A DNA stretch of 64,000 bases, from positions 8,204-72,203 of the forward strand of contig CABVAC010000008.1 of the NCBI GenBank assembly GCA_902496275.1. The letters are read 5' to 3'. Positions 34,339 through 42,462 of this stretch are shown here, piece by piece. The stretch comes from an uncultured Collinsella sp. Its GTDB lineage: Bacteria; Actinomycetota; Coriobacteriia; Coriobacteriales; Coriobacteriaceae. The notes beneath the pieces were generated by a model. It made no database searches. It was not told the origin of the DNA and worked only from the letters and a program-made list of their open reading frames with translations. A program made the translations under genes and the position numbers. Numbering within the stretch: the stretch's first letter is position 1; every line of letters begins with the position of its first letter.

Positions 34339-35271
34339 ATGGCTCGTCGTACGCCTTCTCAACTGAATATGCTGCTCGCCGTCGATAAGCCGGTGGGCTG
34401 CACGTCCCACGATGTGGTCTCGCAATGTCGGCGCGCCCTCCATGAGCGTCGCGTCGGCCATGCCGGCACGCTCGACCCCATGGCATCGGGTGTCATGGTG
34501 GTGGGTGTTGGCCAGGCTACTCGTTTGCTGGGCATGCTAACCCTCGATACCAAAAGCTATGTCGCCGACATCTCGTTTGGCGCCGAGACCAATACCGATG
34601 ATGCGGAGGGCGAGGCGGTCCGCACGGTGGCTATTGCCAACGAGCTGCGCGATCCTGCCTATGCCCGTGAGCGCTTGGCGGCTATGCTGGGTCCGCAGAT
34701 GCAGGTGCCGCCGGCGTTTTCGGCTATCTCGGTCAATGGCGTTCGCGCCTACAAGTCTGCTCGCGAGGGCAATGCGGTGGACCTACCTCCGCGCCCTGTC
34801 GAGGTCTATGCCGCCGACCTGATCGCCGTGGGCGGCGAAGGTGATACGTGTGTGTGGACCGTGGCGTTCTCGGTGAGCAAGGGCACCTATATCCGTGCGC
34901 TCGCTCGCGACTTGGGCCGCGCCTGCGAGAGCGCCGCGCACATTTCCGCGTTGCGCCGCACGGCCTCCGGTGTTGTTTCCATTGGCGCTTGTCATGCGGT
35001 CGAGGAACTTTCCCCCGAGTCCGCGGCTGGCTTTGCCCTGGATCCCATTGCGGCCCTGGGCGCCTCGCGTGTTGACTTGCCGGGCAATCTTGCCGACGAT
35101 CTGCTCTGCGGCCGACGCATTCCCGTTGAGCGTGCGCTTGCCGATTTCGATGCTTCGAAAGCGCCGTTTGCGCTGGTGCTCGATGGGGGACTCAAGGCGC
35201 TCGCCCGCATCGAAAGTGGCCGCTTTGTCATGGAGCACGTGTTTCCGCAGGCAATCGGCGGTGTTCGATGA
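34339..35271 (+). CDS. truB: tRNA pseudouridine-55 synthase
   Basis: 310 residues. Conserved motifs: LLAVDKPVGCTSHDVV, the catalytic RRVGHAGTLDPMASGVM (Asp about 47), FSAISVNGVRAYKSAREG and KGTYIRALARDLG. It makes pseudouridine 55 in the T-loop of tRNA. The ATG at 34339 follows a weak site (GGATGG). The stop overlaps the ribF start by four bases. Its own targets include the tRNA-Asn genes further on. Confidence 0.93.
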   Translation: MARRTPSQLNMLLAVDKPVGCTSHDVVSQCRRALHERRVGHAGTLDPMASGVMVVGVGQATRLLGMLTLDTKSYVADISFGAETNTDDAEGEAVRTVAIANELRDPAYARERLAAMLGPQMQVPPAFSAISVNGVRAYKSAREGNAVDLPPRPVEVYAADLIAVGGEGDTCVWTVAFSVSKGTYIRALARDLGRACESAAHISALRRTASGVVSIGACHAVEELSPESAAGFALDPIAALGASRVDLPGNLADDLLCGRRIPVERALADFDASKAPFALVLDGGLKALARIESGRFVMEHVFPQAIGGVR

Positions 35272-36275
35272 TGTTGTCCGCTCACGAGCTCGCGCGTATT
35301 TTTTTCGCGGGCGAGTCGGACGTGGCTCGCATCGTCACTGCCGATGCGTTTGATGAGTGCGAGCACTTGGGTGCTGCCTCGATCGCCATCGGCGTGTTCG
35401 ACGGCGTTCACCGTGGTCACCAGGAGCTCATTGCGGCGCTTGTTAGCGATGCGCGCGCCCATGGCTGCAAGGCGGTCGTGGTCACTTTCGATCCCGATCC
35501 GGACGTTGTGGTGAGTCCTTCGCCCGCTCAAAAATTGATGACGACGGCCGACCGTCTACATGCCTTGGCTCAAACCGGGGTCGATGCAGTGGTGGCCGTT
35601 CCCTTTACGCCTGAGGTTGCGGCGCTCGACCATGTCGGTTTTCTCGCACTGTTGTCACGCGTGGTCGACATTCGTTCGATTCGCGTTGGCAGCGATTTTA
35701 GGCTGGGTCGCGGCGGTGCTTCTGGTGTTGCCGAGATGCGCGCCTGGGGTTCCGAGCGCGGAGTTGACGTGTATGGTCACGACCTGCTTTGCGAGGGCGG
35801 CGAGGCCATTTGCGCCACCCGCATTCGTCACGAGCTGGGACAGGGCCATGTGGGGCTTGCTGCTGGGTTACTCGGCCGCCCGTATATGGTGCGCGGCGGT
35901 GTTATTCGCGGCCGTCACGAGGGTTCTGGCATGGGCTTTCCCACGGCAAACCTGCAGGTTCCCGACGGCATTCAGGTGCCTGCCGATGGTGTGTATGAGG
36001 GTCTGGTGCTCGTCGATGACATCGCGTGGCCCGCTGCCGTTAATGTCGGCCTGCCGCCGACGTATGCCGACGATGTCGCTTCATCGCATCTCGAGGCTAA
36101 TTTAATTGGTTATACGGGCGACCTGTACGGCGCTTCCGTTTCGCTGGCGTTTACGCGCTGGCTGCGTCCGTCGCGCGTGTTCGATTCGCTGGATGAGTTG
36201 ATCGCGACCGTCGAGGGTAATATCGAAGATATTCGTCACAACTTGGGCGAGCAGGGGGTGAGTGTCCGTGATTAG
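35268..36275 (+). CDS. ribF: Bifunctional riboflavin kinase / FAD synthetase
   Basis: 335 residues. The N-terminal nucleotidyltransferase has IGVFDGVHRGHQEL (about 45-58) and VTFDPDPD. The C-terminal flavokinase has GRPYMVRGGVIRG, GMGFPTANLQVP and the GVY motif. It phosphorylates riboflavin to FMN and adenylates it to FAD. An extra 40 residues before the FDGVH motif is usual for Gram-positive members. ATG 35268 overlaps truB; a second ATG directly follows. No FMN riboswitch is seen. Confidence 0.93.
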   Translation: MMLSAHELARIFFAGESDVARIVTADAFDECEHLGAASIAIGVFDGVHRGHQELIAALVSDARAHGCKAVVVTFDPDPDVVVSPSPAQKLMTTADRLHALAQTGVDAVVAVPFTPEVAALDHVGFLALLSRVVDIRSIRVGSDFRLGRGGASGVAEMRAWGSERGVDVYGHDLLCEGGEAICATRIRHELGQGHVGLAAGLLGRPYMVRGGVIRGRHEGSGMGFPTANLQVPDGIQVPADGVYEGLVLVDDIAWPAAVNVGLPPTYADDVASSHLEANLIGYTGDLYGASVSLAFTRWLRPSRVFDSLDELIATVEGNIEDIRHNLGEQGVSVRD

Positions 36276-38370
36276 CGATGAGGAAAAAGACCAGGTACGC
36301 GCTGCGTCCGACTTAGTCGCCATCGTGCAGGAAACGGTTGAGCTCAAGCCCCGCGGCCATGAGTTTTGGGGTTGCTGCCCTTTTCATGGCGAAAAGACTC
36401 CGTCCTTCCACATTATTCCCGCCACGCAGGTGTGGCATTGCTTTGGCTGCGGCGAGGGTGGCGACGTCTTCACCTATATCATGAAGCGCGAGAACCTGAG
36501 CTTTCCCGAGTCAATCCGTTATTTGGCCGATCGCGCGGGTATTGAGCTGCACGACACCGGAGACCGCCGCGAGCGCGGTACCAAGCGTGCCCGCATCTAC
36601 GATCTGTGCGCCGAGACCGCCCAGTTCTATCACACCATGCTTATGCGCGGTAAGGACGGCCGTCCGCGCGAGTACTTTGCCAGCCGCGGCATGGGTGGCG
36701 ACGTCTGCCGTCGCTACTGCCTGGGCTTTGCACCGGGCCGCAACGCGCTGGTGTCGCACCTGTCCCAGGCGGGTTTTACCCCGCAGGAGATGATCGACGC
36801 CAACGTTGCCGTGAGCCGCGGGCGCGGGCAGCTTGCCGACCGCTTCTACGACCGCGTGATGTTCCCCATCTTTGACGAGCAGGGTCACAACATTGCCTTT
36901 GGTGGTCGCATCATGGGTGACGGCCAACCCAAGTACCTCAATACCGCCGAGACAAGCGTGTTTCATAAAAAGCGAAACCTCTACGGCTTTAATTGGGCCA
37001 AGGAGTTTATCGTCGCGCAGGATACCGCCATCGTGGTGGAGGGCTATACCGACTGCATCGCCTGTTGGGAAGCGGGGATTAAAAACGTTGTCGCCACGCT
37101 GGGCACCGCGCTCACGGAGCATCACGTCAAGACGCTCACCCGCTTTGCCAAGCGCATCGTGTATATGTTTGACGGCGATGCTGCCGGTCAAAAGGCCGCT
37201 CGCCGTGCGATTCAGTTTATCGAGCAGGATTCTATGGACCTGCGCTGCGTGGTACTGCCCGACGGTAACGATCCCATGGAGTTCATCACGGCGCACGGCG
37301 GAGGGGAGCTGCAGAAACGCATTGACGCCGCCGAGCCGCTCATGGACTTCGTGTACCGTTCGCTGCAGGAGTCGAGCGACATCTCCACGCCGGGCGGTCG
37401 CGCCAAGGCGCTGGAGGATGCGCTGACGCTTATCTATCCGCTGCGCGACAGCTATATGATCGACACGTACTTTATTCAAATTGCCGACCTGTTGGGTTTG
37501 GATCTGGAGACAGTGCGTGCGAGCTCGGGCCGTGTGTTTCGCGATGTCGCCAAGCGCGAGGATGCGGAACGACGTCGTGAGCAGAACTATGAGCGCCAGC
37601 GGGCACAGGCTGAGCGCTCTGGTAGCGCGGGCGGTCGGACGTCTGGTTCGCAGGGGGCATCTCGCGGTGCTTGGGCATCGGGCGCGACGCCGCCGGTGTT
37701 CGCGCCGGTCGAAGAAGAGCCGTATGACTACGTCCCGCTCGATGCCTACGGCGCCGCGCCCGTGGAGGTCGTCGACGACCTGCCGCCGATCGACGCGCCT
37801 GATGGTATGGGTGCTGTGCCTGCGACTGATGGTTCGGGTGCTCCGGCTGCGGCGGCGCCGATGGTTCTTACTGATCTTGAGCGTAAGTCCTTGGCAGGGG
37901 AGCGTGAGCTGCTGACCATGCTCACGAGCTACCCCGACCTGTTCCGCACGTATGCCGACCGCATCTGCTCTATCGAGTGGGTTGACCCACGTCACGAGTC
38001 CATCGCATGGGCCGTTCTGGCAACGCCGCCGGGAACCGATCCTGCAGCCTGCATGGATGCGGCGCGCTCGGTGTGTCCCGAGGCGGCAACGCTTGTGAGT
38101 GCCGGGCGCATCTCGGCGACGAGCAAGCACCCCACCGAGACGAACATCGTGTTTATGCTCGATACGCTCGAGCTCTACACCATCAAGCGCCGCATGCGTG
38201 CCGCACAGGCCAAGCTGCGCCAGGACCGTTCGCTCGACGATGAGGCCCGTCGCGCGCTGACCGTGCAGGCCGCGCAGGATTCGCAGCGTCAACGCGAACT
38301 GCAAAAGTCGATCGGCGGCGTGGCGGACCCGTTCCGTTTGATCGGTCTGGAGGCCGCAGACGCCGAATAG
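36262..38370 (+). CDS. dnaG: DNA primase
   Basis: 702 residues. The CHC2 zinc domain is CCPFHGEKTPSF followed by WHCFGCGEGGD (about 38-70). The catalytic core and TOPRIM follow (VVEGYTDCIA; MFDGDAAG). A Pro/Ala/Gly-rich linker (about 450-530) leads to the helicase-binding domain. It makes RNA primers at the fork. GTG 36262 and GTG 36268 are both possible, preceded by AGGGGG; 36268 has the better spacing. The linker is longer than in E. coli. It overlaps ribF by 14 bases, and rpoD follows as in many genomes. Confidence 0.95.
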   Translation: MSVISDEEKDQVRAASDLVAIVQETVELKPRGHEFWGCCPFHGEKTPSFHIIPATQVWHCFGCGEGGDVFTYIMKRENLSFPESIRYLADRAGIELHDTGDRRERGTKRARIYDLCAETAQFYHTMLMRGKDGRPREYFASRGMGGDVCRRYCLGFAPGRNALVSHLSQAGFTPQEMIDANVAVSRGRGQLADRFYDRVMFPIFDEQGHNIAFGGRIMGDGQPKYLNTAETSVFHKKRNLYGFNWAKEFIVAQDTAIVVEGYTDCIACWEAGIKNVVATLGTALTEHHVKTLTRFAKRIVYMFDGDAAGQKAARRAIQFIEQDSMDLRCVVLPDGNDPMEFITAHGGGELQKRIDAAEPLMDFVYRSLQESSDISTPGGRAKALEDALTLIYPLRDSYMIDTYFIQIADLLGLDLETVRASSGRVFRDVAKREDAERRREQNYERQRAQAERSGSAGGRTSGSQGASRGAWASGATPPVFAPVEEEPYDYVPLDAYGAAPVEVVDDLPPIDAPDGMGAVPATDGSGAPAAAAPMVLTDLERKSLAGERELLTMLTSYPDLFRTYADRICSIEWVDPRHESIAWAVLATPPGTDPAACMDAARSVCPEAATLVSAGRISATSKHPTETNIVFMLDTLELYTIKRRMRAAQAKLRQDRSLDDEARRALTVQAAQDSQRQRELQKSIGGVADPFRLIGLEAADAE

Positions 38371-38486
38371 GCCTAGATGTTGTGGTCAACCAGCGTATTC
38401 TCGCCTATATCCTGTCCTCTTTTTGGGTATAGACGTCGATGTGTGTGCTAAAGTATTGAGTCCTGTGGACTATGAAGGGAGAATCT

Positions 38487-39836
38487 GTGCCAAAAAAGAC
38501 TGAGAGCACGGGTACTGGGCTGGAATCCTACGTTGCAAAGCTCATGGGCAACGGCTCAAACAGGACTTCGGTAACCGAGGACGAGATTCAGGTCGCCCTG
38601 AAGGATATCGATGTTTCTGACGAGCAGCTCACCGCGGTGTATTCCGCGCTGCGCAACAGCGGCATCCAGATTATCTCCGCGAGCGGTAACGACGACGCCC
38701 CCATGGACGTCGACGATGACGATAACGATACCGATACCGACGATTTCGATGACGACGACGAGCACGATTCCGGCTCGCTCGACGATCACGAGCTCAAGAT
38801 GGCCCGTCAGGCCGATGCCGAGATGGGTTCTTCCAAGAGCAAGAAGAAGCGCACCGTGCGCACGTCCCGTTCACGCTCCCGCGTGCGTGGCATCGATGCC
38901 TCCACGGTGATGCTGACCGGCGATCCGGTTCGTATGTACCTCAAGGAGATCGGCAAGGTCGACCTGCTGACCGCCTCCGAAGAGGTCGATTTGGCCATGA
39001 AGATCGAGGCCGGTCTCGAGGCCACCGAGAAGCTCGAGGCTGCCGATGCCGGCGAGCTCGAGCTCACGCGTGCCGAGATGCGTCGTCTTACGCGCATTGA
39101 GAACGTGGGCCTCGAAGCCAAGCAGGCACTCATCAGCGCAAACCTGCGTCTGGTCGTCTCCATCGCCAAACGCTATGTCGGCCGCGGCATGCTGTTCCTT
39201 GACCTGATCCAGGAGGGCAACCTCGGTCTGATCCGCGCCGTCGAGAAGTTCGACTACCAGAAGGGCTTTAAGTTCTCCACGTACGCCACGTGGTGGATCC
39301 GTCAGGCCATTACGCGCGCCATTGCCGATCAGGCCCGTACCATCCGTATTCCCGTGCATATGGTTGAGACTATCAACAAGCTCGTCCGCGTGCAGCGCCA
39401 GCTCCTTCAGGACCTGGGTCGCGACCCGACCCCCGAGGAGATCGGTGCCGAGATGGACATGAGCGCCGACCGCGTCCGCGAGATCCAGAAGATCTCGCAG
39501 GAGCCCGTGTCGCTCGAGACCCCCATCGGCGAGGAAGAGGATTCCCAGCTGGGCGACTTTATCGAGGACTCCCAGGCTATCGTTCCGCCCGATGCCGCCA
39601 GCTTCTCCATGCTGCAGGAGCAGCTCACTCAGGTGCTCGACTCGCTTGCCGATCGTGAGCGCAAGGTTATCGAGCTGCGCTTTGGCCTTGTCGACGGGCA
39701 TCCCCGCACGCTCGAGGAAGTCGGCCGCGAGTTTGGCGTCACGCGCGAGCGTATCCGCCAGATCGAGTCCAAGACCTTGGCCAAGCTCCGCCACCCGAGC
39801 CGCTCGAGCAAGCTTAAGGACTACATCGAGTCTTAA
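38487..39836 (+). CDS. rpoD: Principal RNA polymerase sigma factor
   Basis: 449 residues. An acidic N-terminal region contains a run of Asp (about 70-95). Region 1.2 (VRMYLKEIGKVDLLTASEE), region 2 (LIQEGNLGLIRAVEKFDYQK; TYATWWIRQAITRAI), region 3 and region 4 (VTRERIRQIESKTLAKLRHP) are complete. I chose the GTG at 38487, six bases after GAAGGGA, over the open-frame ATG at 38472. The gene follows dnaG and ends in a terminator. The Asp-rich region matches actinobacterial HrdB/SigA N-termini in style. Confidence 0.95.
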   Translation: MPKKTESTGTGLESYVAKLMGNGSNRTSVTEDEIQVALKDIDVSDEQLTAVYSALRNSGIQIISASGNDDAPMDVDDDDNDTDTDDFDDDDEHDSGSLDDHELKMARQADAEMGSSKSKKKRTVRTSRSRSRVRGIDASTVMLTGDPVRMYLKEIGKVDLLTASEEVDLAMKIEAGLEATEKLEAADAGELELTRAEMRRLTRIENVGLEAKQALISANLRLVVSIAKRYVGRGMLFLDLIQEGNLGLIRAVEKFDYQKGFKFSTYATWWIRQAITRAIADQARTIRIPVHMVETINKLVRVQRQLLQDLGRDPTPEEIGAEMDMSADRVREIQKISQEPVSLETPIGEEEDSQLGDFIEDSQAIVPPDAASFSMLQEQLTQVLDSLADRERKVIELRFGLVDGHPRTLEEVGREFGVTRERIRQIESKTLAKLRHPSRSSKLKDYIES

Positions 39837-39852
39837 CCTCGCAAGCAAGAAT

Positions 39853-39884
39853 CGCCCTCAAGCACATCCGCTTGAGGGCGCTTT
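39853..39884 (+). terminator. rpoD terminator
   Basis: CGCCCTCAAG and CTTGAGGGCG form a perfect 10-pair stem with an 8-base loop, followed by CTTTC. Confidence 0.75.
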
Positions 39885-39894
39885 CATGTTGTCG

Positions 39895-39938
39895 TTGGGG
39901 ACGTTCTTGAATGACTGGTCGTTTAAGAACGTCCCCAA
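39895..39938 (+). repeat. Inverted repeat downstream of rpoD
   Basis: Arms TTGGGGACGTTCTT (39895-39908) and its exact complement AAGAACGTCCCCAA (39925-39938) enclose 16 bases. It resembles the larger repeats at 22268 and 60214, which also contain GGGAC or GTCCC. Confidence 0.75.
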
Positions 39939-39970
39939 TGACTGGGTCGGAAAATTTCTTAAAAAAGTTC

Positions 39971-39998
39971 TTGCCCTAAGCTGATTCGTCCGTATAAT
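39971..39998 (+). promoter_or_regulatory. tRNA-Asn promoter
   Basis: TTGCCC at 39971-39976, a 16-base spacer and a perfect TATAAT at 39993-39998, 31 bases before the first tRNA. Confidence 0.7.
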
Positions 39999-40028
39999 AA
40001 ACTTCGTTGCTTGAGAGCACGCACCTAT

Positions 40029-40103
40029 TCCTCGGTAGCTCAATGGTAGAGCACGCGGCTGTTAACCGCGCTGTTGTAGGTTCGAGTCCTACCCGGGGAG
40101 CCA
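40029..40103 (+). tRNA. tRNA-Asn (GTT)
   Basis: 75 bases including an encoded CCA. Acceptor TCCTCGG pairs with CCGGGGA. The anticodon stem CGCGG/CCGCG encloses CTGTTAA, anticodon GTT. The T-arm GTAGG-TTCGAGT-CCTAC is standard. A small terminator-like hairpin (AGCCC/GGGCT, then TTTT) separates it from the second copy. Confidence 0.97.
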
Positions 40104-40137
40104 GAATTTTTCAGCCCTTTCCGTTGGGCTTTTAAAT

Positions 40138-40212
40138 TCCTCGGTAGCTCAATGGTAGAGCACGCGGCTGTTAACCGCGCTGTTGTAGGTTCGAGTCCTA
40201 CCCGGGGAGCCA
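40138..40212 (+). tRNA. tRNA-Asn (GTT), second copy
   Basis: Identical to the tRNA at 40029-40103 over all 75 bases, including CCA. The copies are 34 bases apart and share only a TT before the first base, so the duplication unit is the gene itself. Confidence 0.97.
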
Positions 40213-40220
40213 GGTTGTAA

Positions 40221-40248
40221 AACCCGTCGCGTATGCGGCGGGTTTTTT
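40221..40248 (+). terminator. Terminator after the tRNA genes
   Basis: AACCCGTCGC and GCGGCGGGTT form a stem with a GTAT loop that runs into a six-base T-tract. Confidence 0.85.
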
Positions 40249-40406
40249 CATGCCGCGATCGCCGTTCGCGAACGTTACCGTATCAACATTTCGTGTCGAG
40301 GATGTAATCCCGCGACCCACCACCTCAACATGGCGCGGTCGTTGTAGAATATTGCAATGATTGCTCCCACGACATGGTGCCGCGAGCACCAGATAAGGAG
40401 ATTCTT

Positions 40407-40763
40407 GTGTCTGAGACCATTAACGGCAGCCTGAGCGTCTCGAACGACGTTATTGCCGATATTGCCGGTTATGCCGCGATGACGTGCTATGGCGTCGTCG
40501 GTATGGCTGAGCAGCTCCAAGGCGCCGAGAGCGTGCGCCTGCTTGCCGGTCAGCGCCTCCGCAAGGGCGTGCTTGTCTCCGCCGACGAGAACGGCCTTAC
40601 GGTCGATCTTCACGTCGTGCTCGAGAACGGCGTCAACATGAAGTCCGTCTGCCACAACCTTTCGAGCTCCGTTGCCTTTACCCTGCAGGAGATTGCCCAA
40701 ATCGATCCCGCCAGCCTTAAGATCGGCATCCATATCGACGCGCTCAAGAGCCGTCTGAACTAG
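40407..40763 (+). CDS. Asp23/Gls24 family protein
   Basis: 118 residues. SETINGSLSVSNDVIADIAGYA and the DLHVVLENGVNMKSVCHNL region match the YloU branch of Asp23, small cytoplasmic or membrane-associated envelope-homeostasis proteins. The GTG at 40407 follows AAGGAG; the open frame reaches 40374. It is paired with the DAK2-domain gene 27 bases on, as yloU is with yloV in Bacillus. Exact function unknown. Confidence 0.87.
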   Translation: MSETINGSLSVSNDVIADIAGYAAMTCYGVVGMAEQLQGAESVRLLAGQRLRKGVLVSADENGLTVDLHVVLENGVNMKSVCHNLSSSVAFTLQEIAQIDPASLKIGIHIDALKSRLN

Positions 40764-40790
40764 CATCCGAAAACGGAGATTCAAATACCC

Positions 40791-42452
40791 ATGATTGCAA
40801 AGACCATTCGCACCTGTTTTCCGATCGCTGCGGCTGCCGTTTCTGACAAGGCCGAGGAGATCAATAAGCTCAACGTCTTCCCCGTACCCGACGGCGACAC
40901 CGGCACCAACATGTCGCTCACGCTCGCCTCGGTGACCAAGGAGCTCTCCGCCCTTCCCGCCGATGCCGACATGGAGGCCATTGCCGGCGCCATCACCCAC
41001 GGCTCCCTGATGGGCGCCCGCGGTAACTCCGGCGTCATTACCTCGCAGATCCTGCGCGGTGTGGCCGAGGGCCTTGTCTCCGCCGACGAGCCCATTACGT
41101 CCGCCAACATCGCCTTCGCCTTCCGCCGCGCCGTCAAGGTCGCCTTCCAGGCCGTCCGTAAGCCCATCGAGGGCACGATTCTCACGGTGCTGCGCGATGT
41201 CTCGACCAAGGCCGACGAGTGCGAAAAGAAGAAGTTCTCGGCCGAGGACGCGCTCGATGCCATCGTCGTCGAGGCCTACCAGTCCGTCGCTCGCACGCCC
41301 GACCTGCTGCCCGTCCTCAAAGAGAACGGCGTGGTCGACTCCGGCGCCTTCGGCTTTGCCATCTTCTTGGAGAACTTTGTGGCTGCAGCACTTGGTCGCA
41401 GCACCGTTGTCGAGGATTTCTCCGCTACGTTCGATTCCGCTGGCTCTGCACGCGATGCCGCTCTTGGCCGCGTTGAGATCGAGGCCAACGACGATTGGGA
41501 GGGCTCGGAGTTCCGCTACTGCAACGAGTTCCTCTTTAAGGCCGACGCCCCGTTTGACGAGGACGAGTGCCTTAAGTTCCTGGGTTCCATGGGCGACTGT
41601 GAGCTGCTCGTGGGCGCATATCCCGACTACAAGATCCACGTGCACTCCAACACCCCGAACCTGGTGCTCGAGCACATGCTGCAGCTTGGCCAGATCTACG
41701 AGGTCTTTATCCACAACATGGAGATGGAGGCCCACGACCGTACCGCCAAGATCCACGAGGACCAGGAGAAGGCCGCCGAGCCCGCGAAGGCCCTGGGCTT
41801 TGTCGCCGTTGCCGCCGGTTCCGGCGAGGCAGACATCCTCAAGTCCCTCGGCGTTGACGTGATCGTGTCCGGTGGCCAGACCATGAATCCCTCGACTGCA
41901 GACCTGCTGGGCGCCGTCGACCAGGTCAACGCGACCTCGGTCATCATTCTGCCCAACAACGGCAACATCCGCATGGCCGCCGAGGCCGCTGCCTCTGCCT
42001 GCACCGACAAGAAGGTCGCCGTCGTTCCCACCAAGACCGTTCCGCAGGCCTTCTCCGCGCTGTTCGCGGTCCTGCCCGATTCCGAGCTCGAGGATGCCGT
42101 CGCCGCTATGGTCGACGCCATCAGCGAGGTCCGCGATGGCGAGGTCACCCGCGCCGTGCGCGACTCCAGTGCCTCCGACGGTTCGCCAATTCACTCCGGT
42201 GACGTCATGGGCATCATTGCCGGCTCCATCGACGTGGTCGGCTCCGACGTGAAGCAGGTCACGCTCGATTGCATCAACCGTATGCAGGAGGAAGAGGAGG
42301 GCGACGCGCTGACGATTCTGGCCGGCGAGGAACTGTCCGATGAGGCCTTCCAGGAGATCGTCGACGCTATCGAGGAGGCTCAGCCCGATCTGGAGATCGA
42401 CGCCCATCGTGGCGAGCAGCCGCTCTATCCCGTGATCTTCTCGATCGAGTAG
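40791..42452 (+). CDS. fakA: DAK2-domain protein, FakA/YloV-like fatty acid kinase
   Basis: 553 residues. The N-terminal DhaK-like ATP/Mg domain has NVFPVPDGDTGTNMSLTL (about 25-42) and GSLMGARGNSGVITSQILRG. The C-terminal half is the FakB-interacting region, ending PVIFSIE. In Staphylococcus FakA phosphorylates fatty acids presented by FakB, feeding phospholipid synthesis. No fakB is in the window, so partners are elsewhere. Located between an Asp23 gene and recG, the conserved Gram-positive order. Confidence 0.88.
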   Translation: MIAKTIRTCFPIAAAAVSDKAEEINKLNVFPVPDGDTGTNMSLTLASVTKELSALPADADMEAIAGAITHGSLMGARGNSGVITSQILRGVAEGLVSADEPITSANIAFAFRRAVKVAFQAVRKPIEGTILTVLRDVSTKADECEKKKFSAEDALDAIVVEAYQSVARTPDLLPVLKENGVVDSGAFGFAIFLENFVAAALGRSTVVEDFSATFDSAGSARDAALGRVEIEANDDWEGSEFRYCNEFLFKADAPFDEDECLKFLGSMGDCELLVGAYPDYKIHVHSNTPNLVLEHMLQLGQIYEVFIHNMEMEAHDRTAKIHEDQEKAAEPAKALGFVAVAAGSGEADILKSLGVDVIVSGGQTMNPSTADLLGAVDQVNATSVIILPNNGNIRMAAEAAASACTDKKVAVVPTKTVPQAFSALFAVLPDSELEDAVAAMVDAISEVRDGEVTRAVRDSSASDGSPIHSGDVMGIIAGSIDVVGSDVKQVTLDCINRMQEEEEGDALTILAGEELSDEAFQEIVDAIEEAQPDLEIDAHRGEQPLYPVIFSIE

Positions 42453-42462
42453 GCAACTGCCC

